Notes under the pieces: model-generated
Databases searched by the model: none
What the model was told of the DNA's origin: nothing
What the model saw: the letters and a program-made list of their open reading frames with translations, nothing else
In this document: one piece after another, positions 34,510 through 42,860 of the stretch
Layout: each line of letters opens with the position of its first letter
How positions within the stretch are numbered: the first letter of the stretch is position 1
Source: a bacterium (candidate division B38) B3_B38
GTDB taxonomy: Bacteria; Acidobacteriota; B3-B38; Guanabaribacteriales; B3-B38
Length of the DNA: 46,228 bases
NCBI GenBank assembly: GCA_005223145.1
Contig: NJBL01000010.1
Location: 1-46,228 of the forward strand
Direction of reading: 5' to 3'
Position numbers and translations under genes: made by a program

Positions 34510-35616
34510 TCAGAGGAAGAGCTGAGCGGCGAGGCGATGGTAATCCTGCCTTAGCTGGTTCATGTTCTCACCCCGGTAGTGAGGATGAATGCGGTTGGTC
34601 AGCAAGATGTAGATGGCTTGGGCGTGGTGGTCCAGCCAGAGGCTGGTGCCGGTAAAGCCGGTATGACCGATGGAAGATGGGTGAAGATGGTGACCAGCGC
34701 TGCAGCCGGTGGTAGAAGCTAATTGCCAGCCGATGGTCCGGTCTTCATCCAGCCCGGCAGTGAAATTTTTGAAGAAAAGTTCCCTGAAGGGCGGCGAGAA
34801 GAACTCACTTTGGGGGAGGAACTGGGTTGCCAGGCGGAGGAGGTCGTCAGCCGAGGAGAAGAGCCCCGCATTGCCACTCACCCCTCCCAGGGAAAAGGCG
34901 TTCTGGTCGTGGACTTCCCCCCAGACCACTCCCTGCCTCCACCCTTTATAGTCTATGCCATATTCTTTGACCCGTTCCCTCTCATAGCGGTTAGCTTCCT
35001 CTGTGGCGGCAATCTCAGGCTTAAGTGAGGATGGGGGGCGAAACATGGTTCTGGAAAGCTTTAAGGGTTGGATTATCATACGGAGAGCCAGCTCATCCAA
35101 GCTCACCCCCGCCACCCGGGACAGTATCTCCCCCAGGATTATGTAGCCGATACAGCTATAAACCACCATCTTGCGCGGTGGATAGAGGAGGGGAGTCTGA
35201 TTGAGGTGGCGCAGGTAATCGGCCATGGTGCCTCCGAATAGATAGAGGGGGAGCCAGTCTTGAAATCCCGCTCGATGGGTGAGGAGGTCTGTCAGGGTAA
35301 GCTCCCTTTTTAGAGAGTCGGAGAACTCGGGGATGAACCTGCCCACTTTTTCCTCCAGCCTGATGGTTCCCTTTTGAGCCATCAAGGCCGCAAGGAGGGC
35401 AGTAATCAGGGGCTTGGTAAGTGAGGAGAGGTCGAAGATTGTGTCCAGCCTCATAGGAATTGGCTGTGGTTTGACCACGGCTAATCCCTGAGCTGATTTA
35501 AACACCCCTTTGCCCTGGCGATGGACAAGAAAAACAGCCCCGGGGCAATGGTCCTCTTCAATCTTTTGTTGGACAAACCGGGTGAGTCGGGAGAGAGGGT
35601 CTTCAGCCGTGGTCAT
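34510..35616 (-). CDS. Serine hydrolase, beta-lactamase/PBP4*-like (class C fold)
   Basis: The 368-residue protein has the class C beta-lactamase fold (PF00144 type). Ser65-x-x-Lys68 lies in FDLSSLTKPL and the third motif is HTG in IGHTGFTG. The second motif, normally Tyr-x-Asn, reads Tyr153-Ser-Cys155, so the Asn is replaced. No signal peptide is visible at the N-terminus (MTTAEDPLSRL), so it appears cytoplasmic. Candidate activities are esterase, D-amino-acid peptidase or muropeptide hydrolase; lactamase activity is less likely. It is 84 bp downstream of the Gfo/Idh gene and may be read from the envelope operon. The ribosome binding site is weak. Confidence 0.85.
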   Translation of the reverse strand: MTTAEDPLSRLTRFVQQKIEEDHCPGAVFLVHRQGKGVFKSAQGLAVVKPQPIPMRLDTIFDLSSLTKPLITALLAALMAQKGTIRLEEKVGRFIPEFSDSLKRELTLTDLLTHRAGFQDWLPLYLFGGTMADYLRHLNQTPLLYPPRKMVVYSCIGYIILGEILSRVAGVSLDELALRMIIQPLKLSRTMFRPPSSLKPEIAATEEANRYERERVKEYGIDYKGWRQGVVWGEVHDQNAFSLGGVSGNAGLFSSADDLLRLATQFLPQSEFFSPPFRELFFKNFTAGLDEDRTIGWQLASTTGCSAGHHLHPSSIGHTGFTGTSLWLDHHAQAIYILLTNRIHPHYRGENMNQLRQDYHRLAAQLFL

Positions 35617-35700
35617 TTTATCTTCAGGGAAGGCTAAAAGAGGTTCTCAAAATAAATAAGGTGACGCCCCTTAGTCTGGTATGAGAATAGCTCGCTGATG

Positions 35701-36621
35701 TCAAATCTTTTCCAGCACCTGCAGGGCTACTTCCATGGATAGCCTTGCATCTTCGCCACTTACCACCACCTCGGTGCCGTTCTCCACCGCATCTATAAAA
35801 GATTTCAGCTCTCTTTTGAGAGGCTCCTCCTTCTCAACTTTGAGCTGGCGGGTCTGAATGGTGGGGAAGTTGGTCTTCGAGTCTCTAATGAGGTTGGAGA
35901 CGGAGACCTGCTGGGTGGTGTAATCAAGGGAAATGTAGGTGTCGGACTGGAAGATTCTGACCTTTCGTATCTTTTCCGAATTGACCCGACTGGCGGTAAG
36001 GTTGACCACACAACCAGAGTCGAACTCCAGACGGGCATTTGCCATATCGAGCTCACTGGTGAGAACGGGTACCCCTGCGGCATGGACCACCTTGAGGGGG
36101 GATTTAACTATGCTAAGGACAATGTCTATATCGTGGATCATAAGGTCGAGGACGACATCTATATCAAGGCTGCGAGGAACGAAGGTCCCTATGCGGTAGG
36201 TCTCGATGAATCGGGGGTCCCGAATAATGGGCATAGCAGCTTTGAAGGCAGGGTTGAGTCTCTCCAGGAAGCCCACCTGAAGGGAGACCCCCTTCTTCCT
36301 GGCTAAATCTACCAGCCCATCCGCTTCCTCAAGGGTTTTGGTTATCGGTTTTTCTACCAGAACATCTATCCCCTGGTTCAAAAAATCCTTGGTCACCGCA
36401 TAATGGTCAACCGTGGGGACAGCAATAACCGCCGCTTCCACTTTGTCCATTATCTGGCGATGATGGGTATAGTAAGGAGTACCATACTTCTCGCCAATGA
36501 ACTTCGCTCTTTCGGGGATGCAGTCTACCACCCCGATTAGATTTATATTGTCGAGGGATGATAGTATCCGAACATGATGCCTCCCAAAATAGCCAACTCC
36601 AACCACCCCTACTTGCAGCAA
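35701..36621 (-). CDS. Gfo/Idh/MocA oxidoreductase of the lipid A operon
   Basis: This 306-residue NAD(P)-dependent sugar dehydrogenase has a Rossmann N-terminal domain (VGVVGVGYFGRHHVRIL), the family signature VEKPITKTLEEA and a C-terminal substrate domain with the likely catalytic DLMIHDIDI. It is the last gene of the lpxD-fabZ-lpxA-lpxI block (25 bp after lpxI), which suggests action on a UDP-amino sugar. GnnA, which oxidises UDP-GlcNAc for diamino-sugar lipid A, belongs to this family and is one possibility, but no GnnB transaminase is in the window. The start is ATG 36621. Exact substrate is open. Confidence 0.85.
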   Translation of the reverse strand: MLQVGVVGVGYFGRHHVRILSSLDNINLIGVVDCIPERAKFIGEKYGTPYYTHHRQIMDKVEAAVIAVPTVDHYAVTKDFLNQGIDVLVEKPITKTLEEADGLVDLARKKGVSLQVGFLERLNPAFKAAMPIIRDPRFIETYRIGTFVPRSLDIDVVLDLMIHDIDIVLSIVKSPLKVVHAAGVPVLTSELDMANARLEFDSGCVVNLTASRVNSEKIRKVRIFQSDTYISLDYTTQQVSVSNLIRDSKTNFPTIQTRQLKVEKEEPLKRELKSFIDAVENGTEVVVSGEDARLSMEVALQVLEKI

Positions 36622-36646
36622 CTTCTTTCTCCCATAAAAAGTGGTA

Positions 36647-37459
36647 TTATGACAATGCTATTACAGCAATATTCTCTCCATTGGCTCTGCTGAGCAGCTT
36701 TTCTTTATCGAAAAAGAGGGTTTTGCCGGCATCGACCGCCAGGGCGCTGGCTCCTACCTCTGCCATAGTCTCTATAGTATTCAGCCCCACCACCGGTACA
36801 TCAAAGCGCATATCCTGCTGTGGCTTGCTGACTTTAACCACCACCACCCCTTGGCCTCCTATCTTACCGCCTCTTCTGATGAGTTCGTCGGTTCCCTCCA
36901 TACCCTCCACGGCGATGACCGCTTTGCCTTTGACTACCACTGTCTGACCTATGTCGAGGCGGGCAACCTCCCGGGCAATCTGGCGACCAAACCTGATATC
37001 TTCCATCTCCTCAGGTGTGGGGGCTCTCTCGGTCAGTATCCCTGGCGAGACAAGATAATGGGATAGAAAGGTGGTGGAGTCGACCACCTGAATACCCTCC
37101 CTGGTGAGGGTATCGGCAATCCCCCTTAATAAGGAATCGGTCTTCCTGTCCTTGAGCTCTTTGAGAATGGCTTGAAGCCGATGGTCAATCTTGACCCTCT
37201 CATATACCAAGGAGTGGCTTACCTTCCCTGCCATCATAGCCTGGGAGACCCCGTTCTTCTTCAGTATATTTATCAGCTTATCTAACTCCCCCACTTCTAC
37301 CCAATAAGTTCGGTGGGGGGTCAACCTCTGGAGTTGGTCAGAAGCCAACCCTTTGATTCCCACTACAGTCACCTCCATCCCCCTCTGCTGAGCCTCTTCT
37401 ACAATCAAGCAAGGAAACTGCCCGCCACCAGCTATGACCCCTATTCTCTGAGCTTCCAT
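36647..37459 (-). CDS. lpxI: UDP-2,3-diacylglucosamine pyrophosphatase LpxI
   Basis: LpxI hydrolyses UDP-2,3-diacylglucosamine to lipid X in lipid A synthesis and takes the place of LpxH. The 270-residue protein has the DUF1009 features: N-terminal RIGVIAGGGQFPCLI, the central GKVSHSLVYE and the C-terminal VGLNTIETMAEVGASALAVDAGKTL with its conserved Asp. It lies between lpxA (46 bp) and the Gfo/Idh gene, as in many other genomes. The start is ATG 37459. Confidence 0.95.
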   Translation of the reverse strand: MEAQRIGVIAGGGQFPCLIVEEAQQRGMEVTVVGIKGLASDQLQRLTPHRTYWVEVGELDKLINILKKNGVSQAMMAGKVSHSLVYERVKIDHRLQAILKELKDRKTDSLLRGIADTLTREGIQVVDSTTFLSHYLVSPGILTERAPTPEEMEDIRFGRQIAREVARLDIGQTVVVKGKAVIAVEGMEGTDELIRRGGKIGGQGVVVVKVSKPQQDMRFDVPVVGLNTIETMAEVGASALAVDAGKTLFFDKEKLLSRANGENIAVIALS

Positions 37460-37505
37460 ATCATTCTATCAAAAAAGCGTAATCTCCTAATGGAAATATG
37501 TCACC

Positions 37506-38312
37506 CTATTTTATAATTCCTCTTTTAGACCTCCGGATAAAGTCAACCAGGTAGCTGACCTCGGGGGAATTATTTATCTCTCTTTCGATCTTCTCTAATG
37601 CTTGAGTGGTGTTCAGCCTGGACTGGAGGAGTATTTTGTAAGCTGACTTTATGTTTTGGATAGCCTCTGGGGAAAATCCGCTTCGCCGCAAGCCTATAAA
37701 GTTGACCCCGTAAGTTTTAGCTCTGTTTCCTACGGTTTTGGAATAAGGGAGAACATCCCTGGTGATGACCGAATACCCCCCAATGAAACTATATTTCCCC
37801 ACCACACAATGCTGATGAACTCCGGAGAAAGCTCCTACAGTGGCGTAGTCTTCCACCTCCACATGCCCTGCCAGGGTGCCGGCATTGCCGAAGATGACCC
37901 CATTGCCTACCTTGCAGTCGTGGGCAATGTGGGAGTAAGCCATAAAATAGTTGTTGTTGCCGATAGAGGTGACCCCGCCTCCCCCCAGTGTCCCCAGGTT
38001 GACGGTAATAAACTCCCGGAAGATATTGTTGTTTCCTATTATCACCCGGCTCTTCTCGCCTTTGAATTTCAAATCCTGGGGAGGGGTACCGACAACGGTA
38101 AAGGGATAAAGGTGATTGTTTTCCCCTATTTCGGTCCAGGCTTCGATGACTACGTGAGCCTCTATGATGTTATGGTCGCCTATGACAACCTTATCCCCAA
38201 TAATAGAATAGGGACCGACCTTTACTCCGGCTCCCAGTTTAGCGTGATGGCTGATTATTGCTGTAGGGTGAATGTCCACCTCCCCCTCCCTCTTAGAAGG
38301 CGGCTTAAGCAT
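37506..38312 (-). CDS. lpxA: UDP-N-acetylglucosamine acyltransferase LpxA
   Basis: LpxA adds the first 3-hydroxyacyl chain of lipid A. The 268-residue protein is a left-handed beta-helix of hexapeptide repeats with the catalytic His131 (SHIAHDCKVG) and a C-terminal helical domain (FIGLRRSGFSPEAIQNIK). By alignment, Gly179 corresponds to E. coli Gly173, the residue that sets the hydrocarbon ruler; Gly there suggests a long acyl chain. Its ATG overlaps the fabZ stop by 8 bp, so translation is coupled. Confidence 0.97.
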   Translation of the reverse strand: MLKPPSKREGEVDIHPTAIISHHAKLGAGVKVGPYSIIGDKVVIGDHNIIEAHVVIEAWTEIGENNHLYPFTVVGTPPQDLKFKGEKSRVIIGNNNIFREFITVNLGTLGGGGVTSIGNNNYFMAYSHIAHDCKVGNGVIFGNAGTLAGHVEVEDYATVGAFSGVHQHCVVGKYSFIGGYSVITRDVLPYSKTVGNRAKTYGVNFIGLRRSGFSPEAIQNIKSAYKILLQSRLNTTQALEKIEREINNSPEVSYLVDFIRRSKRGIIK

Positions 38313-38742
38313 CCACCATAGAAGACATTATAATTGCCTCCGCTACCAGCTCTTCCCCTACATAAGCCTTCCCTTGCATCTTGCATACCCGGGACTTCAG
38401 CCTCAAGACTTCCACCTCGAAACGGAGCTGGTCGCCGGGTAGAACCGGTTTGCGGAACTTCGCCTGGTCTATTCCCATAAAATACACGAGCTTATTCTCC
38501 CGCTTGGGGATTGTCCTCAGCAGTAATATCCCCCCCACCTGAGCCATCGCTTCGATAATGAGGACCCCTGGCATAATGGGGGTCTTAGGGAAATGCCCCT
38601 GAAAGAAGCTCTCGTTGATGGTCACATTTTTTATCCCCACAATCCTTTTTTTCTCCTCCAACTCCACGATCCTGTCTACCAGCAGGAAGGGAAAGCGATG
38701 AGGTAACAGCTTCATAATCTCATCTATATTAATAATCGCCAT
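38305..38742 (-). CDS. fabZ: 3-hydroxyacyl-ACP dehydratase FabZ
   Basis: FabZ dehydrates 3-hydroxyacyl-ACP in fatty acid elongation and competes with LpxA and LpxD for hydroxyacyl donors. The 145-residue hot-dog protein has HRFPFLLVDRIVE and the catalytic motif GHFPKTPIMPGVLIIEAMAQ with His50 and Glu64. It lies 6 bp after lpxD and overlaps lpxA, the classic order that balances membrane phospholipid and lipid A synthesis. Confidence 0.97.
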   Translation of the reverse strand: MAIINIDEIMKLLPHRFPFLLVDRIVELEEKKRIVGIKNVTINESFFQGHFPKTPIMPGVLIIEAMAQVGGILLLRTIPKRENKLVYFMGIDQAKFRKPVLPGDQLRFEVEVLRLKSRVCKMQGKAYVGEELVAEAIIMSSMVDA

Positions 38743-38748
38743 AGCTCT

Positions 38749-39777
38749 TTAGCCTCTCTGCTTGATGAGGGAGTCCAGTTTTTTCTCAATGGCTTCCATC
38801 CTTTCGAAAAGCTGGGGTAGCTTATGAAAAAGAGCTGTCTGCTCCTTCCATCTCTTCATAGAGATAGCGGGAAAACCTGCCACTACGGAGCCGGGGGTGA
38901 TGTCCTTGGTGATGCCAGCTTTGGCCGCCACCATCACCCGGTCACCCAGCTCCACATGCTCTGTGACACCCGATTGACCCCCCATAACCACTTCTTTGCC
39001 CAACCTGGTGCTCCCCGAAAGTCCGACCATAGAGACCAGTATTGAATCTTCGCCGATGACAACATTGTGGGCTATCTGAACCAGATTGTCCACTTTAACT
39101 CCCCGTCTAATATGGGTGGCACCCATGGTTGCCCGGTCGATGCAGACATTGGCGCCCAGCTCCACATCGTCCTCGATAATCACTGTGCCCACCTGAGGTA
39201 TCTTATGATATACACCTTTCTCCTTAACATAGCCGAAGCCATCGCTCCCTATCACACAACCGCTGTGGATGATAACCCTTTTTCCGATACGGACATGGTG
39301 AGAGATGGATACATTGGGATGGATAATGGTCTCCTCCCCAATAGTCACCCCTTCCCCGATGACCACCCCCGAATGGATGACTACCCGATCCCCAATAGAA
39401 GAGTTGTCTCCCACATGGACCAAAGGATAAAGGGAGACTTCCTTCCCTATACGACAATTCTTACCCACTATTGCCTGAGGACTAATCCCTGAGGGCTGGT
39501 ATCTCTTCCGATAGAAGAGATTCAGCACCTGGGAGAGGGCATAGCGGGTATTGGCTACTTTTATAATATTAGGATACTGCAGCTCTGAATCGGTGGAGAC
39601 AATGAGGGCAGAAGCTTGAGTCTGGCGGAGGTAGCGGGCATATTTGGGATGAAAGAGAACAGCTATATCCCCCGGCGTGGCTTCCTCGATGGGCTTTATC
39701 CCCTTGATCTCAACATTGGCATCTCCCAGCAGCTCCCCCTCGGTAAGCTCTGCTATTTCCCCTAAAGAATACTCCAT
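38749..39777 (-). CDS. lpxD: UDP-3-O-acylglucosamine N-acyltransferase LpxD
   Basis: LpxD adds the amide-linked acyl chain in the third committed step of lipid A synthesis. The 342-residue protein has an N-terminal uridine-binding domain (about residues 1-100), a long hexapeptide left-handed beta-helix (IVGKNCRIGKEVSLYPLVHV onward) with the IAHNVVIGED region containing the catalytic His, and a C-terminal helix (FERMEAIEKKLDSL). The gene is 92 bp after ompH and 6 bp before fabZ. Confidence 0.96.
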   Translation of the reverse strand: MEYSLGEIAELTEGELLGDANVEIKGIKPIEEATPGDIAVLFHPKYARYLRQTQASALIVSTDSELQYPNIIKVANTRYALSQVLNLFYRKRYQPSGISPQAIVGKNCRIGKEVSLYPLVHVGDNSSIGDRVVIHSGVVIGEGVTIGEETIIHPNVSISHHVRIGKRVIIHSGCVIGSDGFGYVKEKGVYHKIPQVGTVIIEDDVELGANVCIDRATMGATHIRRGVKVDNLVQIAHNVVIGEDSILVSMVGLSGSTRLGKEVVMGGQSGVTEHVELGDRVMVAAKAGITKDITPGSVVAGFPAISMKRWKEQTALFHKLPQLFERMEAIEKKLDSLIKQRG

Positions 39778-39869
39778 CTCATTACCTGTTTAAATAGGTA
39801 TACCCTCTGCCCACTTGAGGACCCGCTTTCTGCCGTCAATTTCCAATGCTTATCTATTTATTGCTGAGC

Positions 39870-40415
39870 TTAGTTATTCGGCTGGGTGCCTGTCTGGGCC
39901 TGATTAAACCTTGCTATCACATCGTCGGTGATATCGATAGAGGGGTCCACAAAGAGCATCCCCCTCTGGGGGGCATTCTCCAGAACCAGTATCAGCCCTT
40001 TCTCCCTGGCTACCTGCTCGATGATGGGCAGCACCTTCCGCTCGATGTCCATAATACCATCTGTGTAGAAACTGCGCAGGTCTCTGTCAGCATCCTCTCT
40101 CAACCGCTGTAATTCGAGCTGCCGCTGCTGTAAATCCTTCTCGGTACGGCTGCGAGCGTCCTCGCTGAGGGAGAACATCTGTTTCTGGTAGTTCTGCTGG
40201 TCCTCTCTCAATTTGTTTTCCCTGGCAGCGATCTCCTCTTGCTTCTGCCGGCGCTGTGCCTCTAAAGAGGATAAAAAGTTTTTCCCTATTGTCGATTCTT
40301 GGATAATCCGATTGCTGTCCACCACTCCTATTTTTATTGGTCCCTCTTGAGACCAAACCACCGACGGAAGGCATACCATCAGGAGCACCGCCACTAAAAT
40401 AGATTTTCCTCTCAT
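39870..40415 (-). CDS. OmpH/Skp-family periplasmic chaperone
   Basis: The 181-residue protein has a signal peptide (MRGKSILVAVLLMVCLPSVVWSQ) followed by a short beta segment (IKIGVVDSNRIIQES) and a long charged coiled coil (about residues 50-125), the layout of Skp. Skp holds unfolded outer-membrane proteins in the periplasm and delivers them to BamA. It lies between bamA (86 bp) and lpxD (92 bp), the standard order. AGAGGT precedes the ATG. Confidence 0.92.
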   Translation of the reverse strand: MRGKSILVAVLLMVCLPSVVWSQEGPIKIGVVDSNRIIQESTIGKNFLSSLEAQRRQKQEEIAARENKLREDQQNYQKQMFSLSEDARSRTEKDLQQRQLELQRLREDADRDLRSFYTDGIMDIERKVLPIIEQVAREKGLILVLENAPQRGMLFVDPSIDITDDVIARFNQAQTGTQPNN

Positions 40416-40501
40416 ATTAACCTCTTTCTGAGAGCCTTAAAATAAAATCTCCCTTTTTCCCCCTGCACCTTGGTTAATCACTCACAAAAGGACAAATGAG
40501 T

Positions 40502-42835
40502 TTAGAAGAAACTTCCCACTGAGAATTGAAAATTAGACCTCTTTTCCCATTCAAGAGGATGCATATTAAATCCCCAGATCAATCTCATGGGGAGATTGAA
40601 CATAGGGACAAAGAAGCGGAACTCCAACCCCGCTGTAGTGCGCAAATTGGTCAGGCTATAAGGCTCTGATGCGTCGAAGGCATTACCGGCATCGTAGAAC
40701 ATCACCAGCCTCAACTGGGGATTGAGCAAATAGACATATTCGAAATTAAACAGCAAGGTTTTAGTCCCTCCGATAAGGAAGCCCTCCTCACTGCGGGGGC
40801 TCACCGTCCTGAGCTCCAACCCCCTGATGCTGTACTCACCACCCAGAAAGTAGCGCTCAAAAATGGGAAGCTCCTGACCTCGTAACCCCATGCCGTAAGC
40901 TATCTGAGCCCTGAAGGAGAACAGATGCCTCGGCGGGGCGAAGAAGAAGTGCCTGATTACCTCACCGTATGTCTTGATGAAATCGATGGTGCCTCTCAGT
41001 GGTCCCCCGGCATATTCGAACGAGAAGGTGGCTCTCATCCCCCTGGTAGGGAAGAAGGGGTGGTCCACCGTATTGTAAACGATGCTGGGGCCAATGCTGC
41101 TGGTGGTCATCTTCCCCTCGGGAAAGAGAGCCGGGTTGAGGTAGAAGGAGGGATACAACCCAGTTGCATCCTCGGGGTTGCGTATATTGATTAGCTCATA
41201 GCTGTAAGTCACCATGCCGTAGACAAAGCGGGAGAAGTTCCAGCTAAACTTCACATTCCCACCAGAACCCTCTCGGGCGAAATCGCGGAAGCTTATTCTC
41301 CTCTTAAAGATGGAAACCCCCACTCCAAGGCGATGTTCAAACAGCCAGGGGAGCCAGGGCTCGTAGAAGGAGAGGCTGAAAAAAGTAGCCCTCCTGCCCA
41401 ACTGTCCAGAAACCCCCACCGACTGCCCCCTACCGAAGAGGTTTCGGGTCTCGAAAGCGAAGTTGGTGAAAAGCCCTTCAAGGGCGCTATAACCACCACC
41501 AAACTGCACCGAGTTCCGCCCCATCTCGTTCACCTGAATGGTGACATCGACCTTCTTCTCTTCTTCTAAGATGTCGTTCTTGGGTTCCACCTTGTTAAAG
41601 AAACCGAGCTGCTGAACCCTCAGGACGCTGAGGTCTAATATCCTCTTGTTGAAAACCTGCCCCTCATGCAATATCAACTGCCGGCGGAGAACCCAATCTC
41701 GGGAGGTGTAATTCCCCAGGAACTCTATCTTGTTCACATAATATATGTCGTTCTCCTCAATAGTGAGGTTGATGTCGCAGAACTTCTCATCATCCCTAAG
41801 GTTATAGCTGGGCAGCACGCTGACCATAATATAGCCCCTGCTTCCATAAATCTCCTCAATAGCCTCCTTCCACTTCTGCACTTGGGTGATATCGCATACA
41901 TCATTTTTCTTCATCTGGGCTAAGAACAACAGCTGCTTCTCTGTAAAAACCTTGTTCTCCTTAACCTGAAGCTCCCCCACCCTGAACTGCTCCCCCTCCT
42001 CTATGGGGATGGTAAGGTAAAGCCGGGGACTCTCCTTGCGGCGGAAGAAACCAACTTTCTTCTTCTTGACCTCAATAGCCGGTTTATCTATCTTCACCCT
42101 CAGATAGCCGTTCTTCCAATAGAACTGGGTCAAGCGGGCCACATCCTCCGAGAAGCGCTCCTCACTATAAAGGTCGGTGTTGCTGGCCCAGGAGATAAAC
42201 CAGTGAGGACGGGTCTTCTTCATCGTATGTTTTAGAGTCCAGTCGGAATATGCCTTGTTGCCCACAAATTTTATATTCTCAATCCTCGCCTTGTCCCCCT
42301 CGTCTATTTTAAAAGTGAGGGTTACCGTGGTCTCGGATACCGGGGTTATCTCATATTTGATCTCCGTATATTGAAGCCCCTTCTCCGCCAACAGAAGCCG
42401 CATAACCTCCATAACACTATAGACTGCTCCTATATCCATATAGTTGCCCGGCTTGAGGCTTATGCCCTGCTCATCCAGCTTCTCGGTGACATCAGATTCG
42501 GAAAACGATTTGTTCCCCTCATACACAATCTCCTGTAATTGCATCTTCTCCTTGACCTCGAAGGTGACAATTTTCCCCTGAGTTCCGTCCTCGCTTAAGA
42601 TGCGCACCTCATCGAAAAAACCGGTGTTCCACAGGGATAGGAAATCCTTCTCCAGGCGCTCCTCATCGAAAGGGGAGCCTTCCGCAGAGGAGATGTAATA
42701 AAGAATGGTCTCTGAAGAGATGCGCTTGTTCCCCGCAATTACAATCTTCTCTATAATTGGCTGCTGGGCTATAAGAAGATTAGACAGGACAAACAGCCCC
42801 ATCACTAAAAAGGGCAGAAAAGATTTTTTGGTCAT
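40502..42835 (-). CDS. bamA: Outer-membrane protein assembly factor BamA
   Basis: BamA inserts beta-barrel proteins into the outer membrane. The 777-residue protein has a signal peptide, five POTRA domains (about residues 28-430, starting PIIEKIVIAGNKRIS) and a C-terminal 16-strand barrel with the VRGF-type motif seen here as SIRGLELRTVSP and the terminal FQFSVGSFF. ATG 42835 is preferred over TTG 42841 because AGGGTAGG lies 9 nt upstream. It is 19 bp downstream of clpC and begins the bamA-ompH-lpx block. Confidence 0.96.
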   Translation of the reverse strand: MTKKSFLPFLVMGLFVLSNLLIAQQPIIEKIVIAGNKRISSETILYYISSAEGSPFDEERLEKDFLSLWNTGFFDEVRILSEDGTQGKIVTFEVKEKMQLQEIVYEGNKSFSESDVTEKLDEQGISLKPGNYMDIGAVYSVMEVMRLLLAEKGLQYTEIKYEITPVSETTVTLTFKIDEGDKARIENIKFVGNKAYSDWTLKHTMKKTRPHWFISWASNTDLYSEERFSEDVARLTQFYWKNGYLRVKIDKPAIEVKKKKVGFFRRKESPRLYLTIPIEEGEQFRVGELQVKENKVFTEKQLLFLAQMKKNDVCDITQVQKWKEAIEEIYGSRGYIMVSVLPSYNLRDDEKFCDINLTIEENDIYYVNKIEFLGNYTSRDWVLRRQLILHEGQVFNKRILDLSVLRVQQLGFFNKVEPKNDILEEEKKVDVTIQVNEMGRNSVQFGGGYSALEGLFTNFAFETRNLFGRGQSVGVSGQLGRRATFFSLSFYEPWLPWLFEHRLGVGVSIFKRRISFRDFAREGSGGNVKFSWNFSRFVYGMVTYSYELINIRNPEDATGLYPSFYLNPALFPEGKMTTSSIGPSIVYNTVDHPFFPTRGMRATFSFEYAGGPLRGTIDFIKTYGEVIRHFFFAPPRHLFSFRAQIAYGMGLRGQELPIFERYFLGGEYSIRGLELRTVSPRSEEGFLIGGTKTLLFNFEYVYLLNPQLRLVMFYDAGNAFDASEPYSLTNLRTTAGLEFRFFVPMFNLPMRLIWGFNMHPLEWEKRSNFQFSVGSFF

Positions 42836-42860
42836 AAACAAAACCTACCCTTTTTATCGA

